From Planctomycetota bacterium (GTDB taxonomy: Bacteria; Planctomycetota; MHYJ01; WSZJ01; JACPWG01), in contig JACPWG010000034.1 of the NCBI GenBank assembly GCA_016197205.1, positions 1 through 64,000 on the forward strand: DNA of 64,000 bases. Reading direction: 5' to 3'. Shown here in pieces: positions 54,757 through 63,243 of this stretch. How positions within the stretch are numbered: the first letter of the stretch is position 1; every line of letters starts with the position of its first letter. A program made the position numbers and the translations under genes. The notes beneath the pieces were generated by a model. That model did not search any database and was not told where the DNA came from. It worked only from the letters and a program-made list of their open reading frames with translations.

Positions 54757-55026
54757 CTAGCTGCCCGCAGCCGCGCCGCCGGCCGCGGCGCCGCCGCCGG
54801 CCGAGCCCTGGTCGATGCCAGTGAACGTCCCGGCATCGGTCGTCTCCGCCTTCGCGACCGAGCCCGTGTTGAGAGCATTCGTGGACCGCCGGAAGAGATT
54901 CGCGATCTGCTTCCCGAAGGCCGTGACGACCGCGATGCACGCGATCGCGACGAGCGACACGATAATGATGTACTCGGTCATGGCCTGGGCGCGAGACTTC
55001 CGGACGCTACCAAAACGGCCCTGCAT
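54757..55026 (-). CDS. flp: Flp pilin 2 (near duplicate of pilin 1)
   Basis: An 89-residue Flp pilin. From residue 9 (KSRAQAMTEY) to the start of the Gly/Ala tail it matches pilin 1 at all but one residue. The leader is MQGRFGSV instead of MIGRFGIA, and the tail is slightly shorter. GGAGG lies 7 bases before the ATG at 55026. It has its own promoter (55186-55214) and its own hairpin, so it can be expressed separately from the main operon. Confidence 0.92.
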   Translation of the reverse strand: MQGRFGSVRKSRAQAMTEYIIIVSLVAIACIAVVTAFGKQIANLFRRSTNALNTGSVAKAETTDAGTFTGIDQGSAGGGAAAGGAAAGS

Positions 55027-55185
55027 AGGGCACCTCCAAGAGAGAAGAGAAGGTGGACGGGCATCTATTCCAAACGTGGCCCGCAACACACGGGACACGC
55101 GAGAATTCCGGACAGGCTCTTGGAGGGGGTTGGGTTTGAGTAGCCGCCCCGGCGCGCCACGACTCCCACTCTTCGATTCCTCCTT

Positions 55186-55214
55186 AGTATAGGCCCGGGA
55201 GCGGCGGTTGTCAA
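55186..55214 (-). promoter_or_regulatory. Strong sigma-70 promoter of Flp pilin 2
   Basis: Minus strand: perfect TTGACA (55214-55209), 17-bp spacer, TATACT (55191-55186). The leader would be about 150 bases. Confidence 0.75.
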
Positions 55215-55430
55215 GCCCCTCGATTCAAGGCCGCCGCGAGCCTGGGCGGCGGTGGCGAGAACGGGCATGGTGCGGATCGGGCCGAGCGTGGATTGCTCGC
55301 GCCAACGTTCGGCCGTAGGGGCGGGCCGTGCGCCCACCCGCCTGGCAACACCACGCACTTCAACGGGCTCCGGCCGCTCGCAGCCGCCAACAAGGGGCGG
55401 CCCTACGATGCCCGTCCGGCGGCGAGCCGC

Positions 55431-55616
55431 AAGTCAGGCTTGCGCCCGAAACCCAAGACCGAAGAATTAGCCACCAAAGACGCCGAAGACGCCGAAATTC
55501 ACCACGGGCAGTTAGGTGTTTTCGGCGAGTTCGGTGGCTCGTCCCCGTCTGGTTTGCGCGCAGGGGCTCCGAAAGCTTGAACCGTGGTCGCGAAGCCGAA
55601 CGGTAGGGGTCCAACC
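55431..55616 (+). repeat. Composite dispersed repeat, copy 3 (decayed)
   Basis: Begins AAGTCAGGCTTGCGCCCGAA, contains the hairpin arms 55469-55496 and 55512-55539 (AGCCACCAAAGACGCCGAAG... and GGCGAGTTCGGTGGCT), and ends in a poorly matching CTCCGAAAGC...GTCGCGAAGCCGAACG. The surrounding gap 55215-55782 holds no gene. Confidence 0.65.
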
Positions 55617-55782
55617 AGGTCTTGCACCTTGCCCGAGGGTGCCGCGCACCCGACCCCGATGAAACCCCGAGCGACGTCGAATGAACTCGACCTCCGTTCG
55701 AGAGGCGGATCCCGACCCTCGGAGGAAGAGACTCGCGACCCTCCCATAAAAGTGATTGTCCCACCCGGCCCCCGTGGATAGA

Positions 55783-56727
55783 ATGAGCGGACTCCGCTCG
55801 CGTCCGAAGCGTCGCTTGGAGCTCGCTCGCAGGCGGGGAGCCCTGAGAGGCGGAAGCGTGCACCCATTTCTCGCCCGAACACAGCACGCCGACGGTGGCT
55901 GGGGGTATCTGCCGGACACGACGAGCTTCGCCGAGCCGACGTGCCTCGCCCTGCTCGCGGTCCCAGTAACGCCCGACTCGGCCCCGGCCCCGGCCTCGCC
56001 GGACGACGCCGGGCTGCGCAAAGCCGCGGCGTGGCTCGCAGCCGCCCAGCTCCCCGACGGCAGCCTGCGCGTCTGCGCGGAGGACGACGGCGGCTCCTGG
56101 ACGACTTCGCTCGCGCTCTTCGCCCTCACGCGCCGCAGCCTCGCACCGGCGTGCCGCGACGCCGCCCGGGACTGGCTGCTCGCCAATCAGGCCGCGCACG
56201 TGCCCAGCGACGCGAACCACAAGTTCGACGAGACGGTCCGCGGGTGGGCCTGGTACGGCAACACCTTCACGTGGCTGGAGCCGACCGCCTACGCGCTCCT
56301 CGCGCTCAAGGCCGGCGGACTGCGTCGCCACACGCGCATCGACGAGGCGCACCGGGCCCTGCTCGATCGCTCGATCCCCTCGGGGGGCTGGAATCTGATG
56401 CACAATAACAGTTTCGGCGTCAGCCTCGAGCCGCTCCCGCGCGCGACCGCGATCATCCTCCTCGCCTTGCAGGACCTGGCCGAAGAGCCGCGCGTTCGCA
56501 AGGCCGTCCAGTACCTCCGCGACGCGGCGCCCCGCTCCCGCTCCCCCGTCGCCCGCGGCTGGAGCGCGCTCGCGCTGTCCGCTTTCGGGGAAGACGTCGC
56601 GCCGCTGCGGCGCTCGCTCGCGTCCGAGCTCCGCGAAAAAGAGGGTGTCGGCGAGAACGTGTACACGACGGCGCTCGCCCTCCTCGCTCTCGATGCCCCC
56701 GAGCGAAACCCGTTTCTGCTGCCATGA
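55783..56727 (+). CDS. Prenyltransferase/squalene-cyclase-fold repeat protein
   Basis: About 314 residues from ATG 55783. It has an alpha/alpha-barrel repeat pattern with motifs of the terpene cyclase/prenyltransferase superfamily: DGGWGYLPDT, LPDGSLRV, SWTTSLALFAL, GGWNLMHNN and YTTALALLALD. No DxDD cyclase acid motif is seen, so it is more likely a binding or accessory member than a cyclase. A promoter-like pair (TTGTCC, 17 bp, TAGAAT) overlaps the ATG, so translation may instead start at GTG 55858, which has AGGCGG close by and cuts off a basic, poorly conserved-looking lead. It is 91 bp ahead of the DUF362 gene on the same strand. Confidence 0.75.
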   Translation: MSGLRSRPKRRLELARRRGALRGGSVHPFLARTQHADGGWGYLPDTTSFAEPTCLALLAVPVTPDSAPAPASPDDAGLRKAAAWLAAAQLPDGSLRVCAEDDGGSWTTSLALFALTRRSLAPACRDAARDWLLANQAAHVPSDANHKFDETVRGWAWYGNTFTWLEPTAYALLALKAGGLRRHTRIDEAHRALLDRSIPSGGWNLMHNNSFGVSLEPLPRATAIILLALQDLAEEPRVRKAVQYLRDAAPRSRSPVARGWSALALSAFGEDVAPLRRSLASELREKEGVGENVYTTALALLALDAPERNPFLLP

Positions 56728-56818
56728 CCCCCCGCCGGGCGAACGCCGTCCGCCGGCACGAGCCCGCGCCCGGAGGAACCGCCCAGCCGGCCGGCCTGAC
56801 GACCTGGAGCGCACCCGC

Positions 56819-57844
56819 ATGCCCGAGAGATGGACCCGCCGCCAACTGCTCCTGGGCGCCTCCGCCGCCGCCATCGGGGCCTCCGCCGGGAAGCTGCTCC
56901 TCGAGCACGCCCGCCCCGCGACCGCGCCCGGACCGTCCCCCTTCCCGGACCTGCCGCTCGCGCGCGCCCGGAGCCCGGTCTTCGTCGGGCGCGCCTCCTC
57001 CTACGGCGAAGACCTGAGCCGCGTTCTCCACGAAGGAACGACCGCGCTCGGCGGCTTCGACCTCCGCGGCAAATCCGTCCTCCTCAAGCCGAACTTCGTC
57101 GAGTACGATCCGTCGCGCCCCGTGAACACCTCCATTCCCGTGGTCATCGCCGCCATCGAGTGGGCGCGCCGGCTCGGCGCGCGCGAAATCGTCGTCGGCG
57201 AGGGGCCCGGCCACCGCCGCGACATCGACGAGATCCTCGACGAAACCTCCCTCCGCGACGCCCTGCGCGAGCACCGCGTCCGCTTCGTCGACCTCAACCA
57301 CGACGAGATCGCCCGCGTGCCCCTGCGCACCCGCTTCATGGGCATCGACTCGCTCTTTTTTTCGAAGACCGTGCTTCGCACCGACGTCGTGGTCTCCCTG
57401 CCCCGCATGAAGACGCACCACTGGACCGGCGTCACCCTCTCGCTCAAGAACCTCTTCGGCACCGTCCCCGGGGTGAAGTACGGCTGGCCGAAGAACTTCC
57501 TCCACTTCCACGGCATCGGCCGCTCGATCTCGGACATCGCCTCCACGATCCGCCCGGGCTTCGCGATCGTGGACGGGATCGTGGGCATGGAGGGAAACGG
57601 GCCCATCCACGGGTCCGCCCGGCCCGCCGGCGTCCTCGTGCTCGGCCCGGACCCCGTCGCCGTCGACGCCACGGCGACCCGCGTCATGGACCTCCTGCCC
57701 GAGCGGATCGATTACCTGCGCAATCTGCACGGCGACCTCGGCGTCGTGCGCGAGGACCAGATCGACCAGCGCGGCGAGACCGTCGCTTCGGTGCGCACTC
57801 CGTTCGCCGTCCTCGACCCGTTCCGCCATCTGCGGAGAAGCTGA
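56819..57844 (+). CDS. Tat-exported DUF362 protein
   Basis: A 341-residue protein of the DUF362 family. The twin-arginine signal is evident: RWTRRQLLLGASAAAIGASA. The core has VLLKPNFVEYDPSRPVNT, GEGPGHRRDIDEIL, SLPRMKTHHWTGVTLSLKNL, GTVPGVKYGWPK and AIVDGIVGMEGNGP, all typical of the family. No CxxCxxC ferredoxin clusters are present, unlike longer relatives. GGAG is upstream. Tat export suggests a folded, perhaps cofactor-bearing protein outside the membrane. The biochemical role of the family is unknown to me. The next gene starts 5 bp behind its stop. Confidence 0.9.
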   Translation: MPERWTRRQLLLGASAAAIGASAGKLLLEHARPATAPGPSPFPDLPLARARSPVFVGRASSYGEDLSRVLHEGTTALGGFDLRGKSVLLKPNFVEYDPSRPVNTSIPVVIAAIEWARRLGAREIVVGEGPGHRRDIDEILDETSLRDALREHRVRFVDLNHDEIARVPLRTRFMGIDSLFFSKTVLRTDVVVSLPRMKTHHWTGVTLSLKNLFGTVPGVKYGWPKNFLHFHGIGRSISDIASTIRPGFAIVDGIVGMEGNGPIHGSARPAGVLVLGPDPVAVDATATRVMDLLPERIDYLRNLHGDLGVVREDQIDQRGETVASVRTPFAVLDPFRHLRRS

Positions 57845-57849
57845 GCTGC

Positions 57850-60800
57850 ATGGAAAATCCAGACCCGGCCGCGCCCGTCCCGGCCCGCGCCCCCTCCCCG
57901 CCGGCCTCCCAAGGCGCCGGCGCTGCCCCGGTCGACTCGTCCCGCGCGAAGCTCGACGACCTCACGGGCCTCTACCATCGACGCTTCCTGCACGACCACC
58001 TCCGCGCGAGCCTGGAAGGGACCACGGCCTTCCCCCTGTCGCTCCTCGTCCTCGACCTGGACCTCTTCCGCGCGGTCAACGAGGCCCACGGTCGCGCGGG
58101 CGGCGACCTAGCCCTCCGCGCCCTCGCCCGCCACCTCCGCGCCAGCCTGGGAGAAGGCGCTCTCCTCTTCCGCGTCGCCGGCGACGCCTTCGCGGCGCTC
58201 CTGCCGGGGTCCCCGAAGCAGAAGGCGCTCCTCGCCGGGGAGGGGATGCGCAATCGCGTCGCGGACGCCCCGCTCGCGCTGCCCGACGGCTCGGCGCTCC
58301 GCCTCACCGCGAGCGTCGGCGTCGCGTCCTTCCCCGAGGACGGCCGGTCCGGCGACGCCTTGCTGGCCGCGGCGCGGCTGGCCGTCGAACAGGCGAAGAG
58401 GTCGGGCCGGAATCGCGTGGTCGACGCCGCGAGCCTTTCGGCCGAGCTCGCGCTGGAGAAGGACCTCCTGGCCAACCTCCCCATCCCCCGCCTCCTCGGC
58501 CGCGAAGCGGAGCTCGCCGCATGCAGGGAGGCGATCGCGAACCAACGCAATCTCGTGCCTCCTTTCCTGCTCGTGACCGGGGGACGCGGCACGGGCAAGT
58601 CGCGCTTCCTCTCCGAGGTCGCGCGCGTGGCCGAACGCGAACGCCTCCTGCCGCTGCTCGTCCGCTGCCACGAGGAGGAGCGGGCTTTCCCGTTCCTCCC
58701 GTTCCTGCGGTTGCTGGAGGGCCACCTCCGGGGCCTCGAGGACTTCGATCCGTCCGCTTTCGGGCTCACGCCCGAACGGGCGGGCGCCCTGGGGACCCTC
58801 CTCCCCGTGCTCCTGGCCGGCGGCCCCGCGGCAGCGGCCGCGCACGTGGACTTGTCCGCCTCGTCCGAGCGCCGGCTGGCGGTCTTCGAAGGCCTCGTCG
58901 GCCTCGTCGCGGGTCTCTCCATGGAGCAGCCGATCGCCCTGCTCTTCGACGACGTCGAATACCTGGACGCCGGAAGCGCGGACGTGCTTCGACGGCTCCT
59001 GCACTGGGCCGGCGCCCGGATCGTCATCGGGTGCGCGGCCCGCGAACTTGCCACTCCCAAGGAGTCCCACCCGGCAGCCGCCGACGAGCTCCTGCGCTGG
59101 GCGACCGACCTCCCCGGTTTTCGCAAGCTGGAGCTCGGGCCGCTCAGCGGACCGGGGGTCACGGAGGCGCTCTCCCTCATGCTCCCGGGTCGCCCGGCCA
59201 TGGAAAACGTCGATGCGATCCTCGCCTCCCTCACGCAGGGCAACCCGCTCTTCCTCGAGGAAGTCGTCAAATGCCTGGTCCTCCGCGGACTCTTCCAGCG
59301 CACGCCCGACTCGTGGAAGCAGGGCGCCATCGGGCTCGACGATTTTCCCGCCAACCTCGGCGCCGCCGTGCGTGTCCAACTGGACCGGCTCGATCCGGAG
59401 ACGCGGACCCTCGTGGAACGCCTCGCCGTGACCGGGCTCGCCTGCCCGGTCGAGGTGCTGCGGAAGACCCTGATGTGGGACGAGGGGCAGCTCATGGAAG
59501 TCGCGGATCGCGCGCGCGCCGCCCGTCTGCTGGCGAACGACGCCGCCGATCCGGAGGTGGCCGTGGCCCTCAGCGGCAGGGCCGTCCGGGAAGAGGTCTA
59601 CGCGCAGGTCGGCGAGGAGACGCGACTCGCCGTGCACGCCTCCCTCGCGGAGATCCTCGACCTGAGCTCTCGCGCCGGGGCGGATCGGCCCGGCCCCGCG
59701 ACGCGCGAGGGCGCCTCCGCGCTGTTCTGGATGGGGCCCGGGAGCCCGGACCTGCTGGTCCCGCGCATCGCCTGGCATCTGGCGCGGGCCGGCGAGGCGG
59801 AGCGCGCAAAAGCCGCGGAGGCCTCGGCCCGCCGGCGCGCCGAGGCCGTCTTCCAGGCCGCCGACCTGCACGAGGCGAGCCGGCACGCGGGCACGAGCCC
59901 GCAACCGACGGCGGTCGCCCCGCGTCCCAGCCGGGTGCCCGTGGCCGGCGCGCCGCTCGGGACGCCGGCCCAGCTCGCCGTGACCACCGCGATCCGCAGT
60001 CTTTGCGTCGCGGTGAAGAACGCTCGACGCTACCCCGCGGGCTCGAGCATCGTCTCGGGGAGCGTCGCGGCCTTCGCCCAGTCCCTGCAACAGGTGTTCA
60101 CCCAGGTGCCCGCGTTCTCGGTGGGCGCCGAGGGAGGCGCGATCACGCTCAACCAGCGAAGCGTCGACCCCCGGATCCTGGGCACCTCGGGCGGCGAAGC
60201 CCTCACCCTCCTGCGGGAGCGGGCCATCTCCACCATGACCTTCCTGAAGGAGATCACTCCGCGCGAGATCGAGCGACTCGTGGAACTGCTCGGGCAGGTC
60301 ACCGAGGACAACGCGTATCGCCCGGGCTACTGGGAAGAGCTGCTCCGGGCCCGCGGGCTTGAGCACGTCGGTTTCCAGCAGCTCGGCCCCTCCGCGCTCG
60401 TCGGCGCGGTCGAGCCGGAGGTGGACCCGACCGACCTGGAACGCGGGGTCGAGGACACCCTCGCGCCCGCCGTCGCCGAGGCCCTCCGCTACTTCCTCGC
60501 GACGGTCGAAAACCAGCGGATGTTTCCGCCGGGCAGCGCGCTGATCGCGGGAAGCGCCGAGCAGTTCGCCCGCGCGCTCGATCCGGTGTTCGCCAAGGCC
60601 TCGGTCCTGACCTTGACCGTCGCCGACGGGCTCCTCGCGATCAACGGTCGGTCCACGAGCGGCAAGGCCTTCGGGCCGAATCTCCAGGAGGTCACCCGCC
60701 TCCTGAGCCAGGCCCGCGTCTCCGGGTGCGCCTTCCTGAAGGGCGTCACGCCGAGGCAGATCTCCTGCTTCGCGGCGGAGCTGAACGAGCGGGACGTTTC

Positions 60801-62802
60801 CCGCCACGGCGACGCGGACTACTGGATGTCCTGGTCCATCCGCAACGGCGTCACGCACCTGCTGGTCGGCGAACAGTTGAGGGCGCTTCACGAGGCCGTG
60901 GACGCGGCCCCGCACTCCGCGCCGCCGACGTGGACCGCGCCCCCCGTTGCCGCGGCGCCTCTTTCGCCGCAGCAGGCTTCCGCGCTCCCCGCGCCCGGAT
61001 CGTCGGCGGGTTCTTCCCTCCGCGTGCACGTCGCGAAACAGCCCGAGCCCCCGGGTGGCCCGGCGGCGCCGGCCGCCGGCGCGCAAGCCGAGCGACCGGT
61101 CGCAGCGGGTGAGGCCCCGGGCCCCGCACCTGCGGCTCCTGCTGCGCCCGCGGCCCCGCCGGGTTCACCCGGCACGGGCTCCAGAAGCTTCCACACGACG
61201 ATTCGTCGCCGCCTGCGCGCCCAAGCTGACGCGGCGGTCGCAGCCGCCGCGGCCGCCGACGCGGCAGCCGGAGTCGGCACGGCACGGGCGGCCCCGGCAG
61301 ATCTCGCCCCCGCCCCCGCCCCCGCCCCCGCCCCCGCCCCCGCGCCGACCGTCCTACCGCCGGTGGTTGCATCGCCCGCGCCGGCGCCCGCACCCGCTCC
61401 GCTTCCGACCACCTTCCCCGCCACGGCCGCTCCCGCTGCGACCGTCGCTTCGGTCCCCCCGCTCGCCGCCACAGCCCCCGCCCCGCAGCCGCCGACGCTC
61501 TCTCCACTGGAGGGCATTGCCGACCAGACGATCGTCCGGATCGAGCAGTTCCTCCGGATGGGCGCGAGCGCGGTCCCGGTGGCAACCGTCGCCGGCGAGG
61601 TCAATTCCGCCCTCGATCTCCTGAGCATGGAAGGGGCCCGAAACGCGCTCCTGCGCCTCCTCGCAGCCCTGACGGCGCGGCTCGACGAGTCTCGACCCGA
61701 GATCCGGGAACGGACGGTCAACCTGCTCTACGAAGTCGCGAGACATGTCGGCCGGATCGGGAGGCGCGAACTCTTCCCCGCGGTGATCGACCCCGTATCC
61801 CAGCGGCTGCGGACGGAAAATTTCGAGTCCCTCTTCGGCTCGCTGGTCGAGGTCGCGGGCGAGGCGGTGAAATACTTCCTGGAGCGGGAGGAGCTGCATC
61901 CCATCGCGAAGCTCCTCTGGGAGCTGTCCCAGCACAAGAAGCCGGAAGCGGCGAAAGCGGTCAGCTCCGCCTCGGGCGTGCGGATCCGCGTGGGCGGCGT
62001 GTTGAGACAGATGGCTTCCTCGGCCCTCGTCGACGTGGCCATCGAACAGCTCGGCGCCCCGGACGCGGACCGGCGCGAAACCGCGCGGCAGATCCTGACC
62101 GCCTTGGGGCAACCGGTAGTCGTGCGCCTCCTGTCCTACCTGAAGCGCACCCCGGACGCGAGCGCCCGCCGCAGCGCGGCCCACGCGCTGAAAGCGCTCG
62201 GCGCGGCTGCGGAGGCCGACGTGCAGCGAGAAGTGCATCCGCTCGGCGCACCGGTCGAGCTCGCGCGCCTGCTCGGCGTGCTGGACCTGATCCTGGCGGA
62301 CCCCGGGCCGCAAATCCACGCCGCCTTCCATCACGCGGACGAGGCCGTGCGACGGGAGGCCGCGGAGCTGCTCCGGCGCATCGACCGCACGACCGCCGTA
62401 CGCGCGCTCTCCTCCGCGCTTCGCGGAGAGGACCTGGTGGCCCTCCTCTACGCGGTGCAGGTCGTCGGCGACCAGCGCTTCGTAGAGCTGGCCTCGACGG
62501 TCGCGCAGGTGCTGCAGGCGGCGAAGGACGCACGCGTGCAGCGGGAATGCTGCGTGGCGCTCGGCAAGCTCGGGGACCAGACCACCGTTCCGGTCCTTGC
62601 CGGCCTGGTCGCGAAGACCGCGAAACTCGGTATGTTCGGCGGGGTCCCCGAGGACGTGCGCAAGGCGGCGGTCTTCGCCCTGGGCGGCTTCTCGCACCCC
62701 GACGCGCGGGCCGCGCTGAAAAAGGCCATCCACGACCCCAGTGCCGACGTACGGAGCGCGGCGAAGCTCGTCTACCGCGAAGAGGCGGAGCCGCCGAAGT
62801 AG
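57850..62802 (+). CDS. Giant GGDEF-like / AAA ATPase / HEAT signalling protein
   Basis: A 1650-residue soluble protein. Residues 35-190 are a GGDEF domain whose signature is AGDAF (110-114), so cyclase activity is unlikely. Residues 205-570 are an AAA-type module with Walker A GGRGTGKSRF (about 243-252) and Walker B ALLFDDVEYLD (about 363-373), like the regulatory ATPase of bacterial adenylate cyclases and LuxR-type MalT proteins. Two homologous domains follow (from about 710 and 875) with matching RRYPAGSSIVSGSVAAFAQ and RMFPPGSALIAGSAEQFAR. An Ala/Pro linker (1015-1210, with a GCCCCC tandem repeat at 61310-61345) leads to HEAT-like repeats to the end. It is coupled to the DUF362 gene. It probably integrates signals; ligand and output are unknown. 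Confidence 0.87.
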   Translation: MENPDPAAPVPARAPSPPASQGAGAAPVDSSRAKLDDLTGLYHRRFLHDHLRASLEGTTAFPLSLLVLDLDLFRAVNEAHGRAGGDLALRALARHLRASLGEGALLFRVAGDAFAALLPGSPKQKALLAGEGMRNRVADAPLALPDGSALRLTASVGVASFPEDGRSGDALLAAARLAVEQAKRSGRNRVVDAASLSAELALEKDLLANLPIPRLLGREAELAACREAIANQRNLVPPFLLVTGGRGTGKSRFLSEVARVAERERLLPLLVRCHEEERAFPFLPFLRLLEGHLRGLEDFDPSAFGLTPERAGALGTLLPVLLAGGPAAAAAHVDLSASSERRLAVFEGLVGLVAGLSMEQPIALLFDDVEYLDAGSADVLRRLLHWAGARIVIGCAARELATPKESHPAAADELLRWATDLPGFRKLELGPLSGPGVTEALSLMLPGRPAMENVDAILASLTQGNPLFLEEVVKCLVLRGLFQRTPDSWKQGAIGLDDFPANLGAAVRVQLDRLDPETRTLVERLAVTGLACPVEVLRKTLMWDEGQLMEVADRARAARLLANDAADPEVAVALSGRAVREEVYAQVGEETRLAVHASLAEILDLSSRAGADRPGPATREGASALFWMGPGSPDLLVPRIAWHLARAGEAERAKAAEASARRRAEAVFQAADLHEASRHAGTSPQPTAVAPRPSRVPVAGAPLGTPAQLAVTTAIRSLCVAVKNARRYPAGSSIVSGSVAAFAQSLQQVFTQVPAFSVGAEGGAITLNQRSVDPRILGTSGGEALTLLRERAISTMTFLKEITPREIERLVELLGQVTEDNAYRPGYWEELLRARGLEHVGFQQLGPSALVGAVEPEVDPTDLERGVEDTLAPAVAEALRYFLATVENQRMFPPGSALIAGSAEQFARALDPVFAKASVLTLTVADGLLAINGRSTSGKAFGPNLQEVTRLLSQARVSGCAFLKGVTPRQISCFAAELNERDVSRHGDADYWMSWSIRNGVTHLLVGEQLRALHEAVDAAPHSAPPTWTAPPVAAAPLSPQQASALPAPGSSAGSSLRVHVAKQPEPPGGPAAPAAGAQAERPVAAGEAPGPAPAAPAAPAAPPGSPGTGSRSFHTTIRRRLRAQADAAVAAAAAADAAAGVGTARAAPADLAPAPAPAPAPAPAPTVLPPVVASPAPAPAPAPLPTTFPATAAPAATVASVPPLAATAPAPQPPTLSPLEGIADQTIVRIEQFLRMGASAVPVATVAGEVNSALDLLSMEGARNALLRLLAALTARLDESRPEIRERTVNLLYEVARHVGRIGRRELFPAVIDPVSQRLRTENFESLFGSLVEVAGEAVKYFLEREELHPIAKLLWELSQHKKPEAAKAVSSASGVRIRVGGVLRQMASSALVDVAIEQLGAPDADRRETARQILTALGQPVVVRLLSYLKRTPDASARRSAAHALKALGAAAEADVQREVHPLGAPVELARLLGVLDLILADPGPQIHAAFHHADEAVRREAAELLRRIDRTTAVRALSSALRGEDLVALLYAVQVVGDQRFVELASTVAQVLQAAKDARVQRECCVALGKLGDQTTVPVLAGLVAKTAKLGMFGGVPEDVRKAAVFALGGFSHPDARAALKKAIHDPSADVRSAAKLVYREEAEPPK

Positions 62803-62816
62803 GGCTAGCCGAAAAG

Positions 62817-63036
62817 ACGACGGGGGACGAGCCACCGAAGACGCTGAAGACGCCGAATGGACGACGGGGGACGAGCCACCGAAAACGCCGAAGACGCCGA
62901 ATGGACGACGGGGGACGAGCCACCGAAAACGCCGAAGACGCCGAAGACACGACGGGGCACGAGCCACCGAAAACGCCGAAGACGCCGAAGACGCGACCGG
63001 GCACGAGCCACCGAAGACGCCGAAAAGACCACCGAA
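62817..63036. repeat. Tandem array of five 44-bp units
   Basis: The word ACGAGCCACCGAA recurs at 62827, 62871, 62915, 62959 and 63003, exactly 44 bp apart. Each unit reads ACGACGGGGGACGAGCCACC, then GAAAACGCCGAAGACGCCG with small changes. The unit contains the arm sequence of the hairpin repeats at 23808 and 55469. Confidence 0.92.
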
Positions 63037-63059
63037 CCGCGACCGTGCGGGAGCGGTCT
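63033..63059 (+). repeat. Dispersed phrase ACCGCGACCGTGAGGGAGCG, copy 3
   Basis: CGAACCGCGACCGTGCGGGA then GCGGTCT, directly behind the 44-bp array. The remaining 63060-63243 shows no gene. Confidence 0.6.
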
Positions 63060-63243
63060 GGGGGTGTCCTCCGACGCCCTGGCGTTCATTCCCGCTTTCT
63101 CGTGCGCGACCGCCCGGGCGGCAGTTCGCAAGAGGCATGTGACTCGTGGGAATCCTGCACGGTAGCTCCGAGGGCGGGAGGACGGCTTCGCGCCGGCAGT
63201 GGATCCCCGACGTCGTGGTTGTCAGGAGGGCCCGCAAGCCATA

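Noticed and set aside
62817..63036. Regularly spaced repeats as a CRISPR array
   Set aside because: The 44-bp units are contiguous and almost identical throughout, with no variable spacers and no cas genes.
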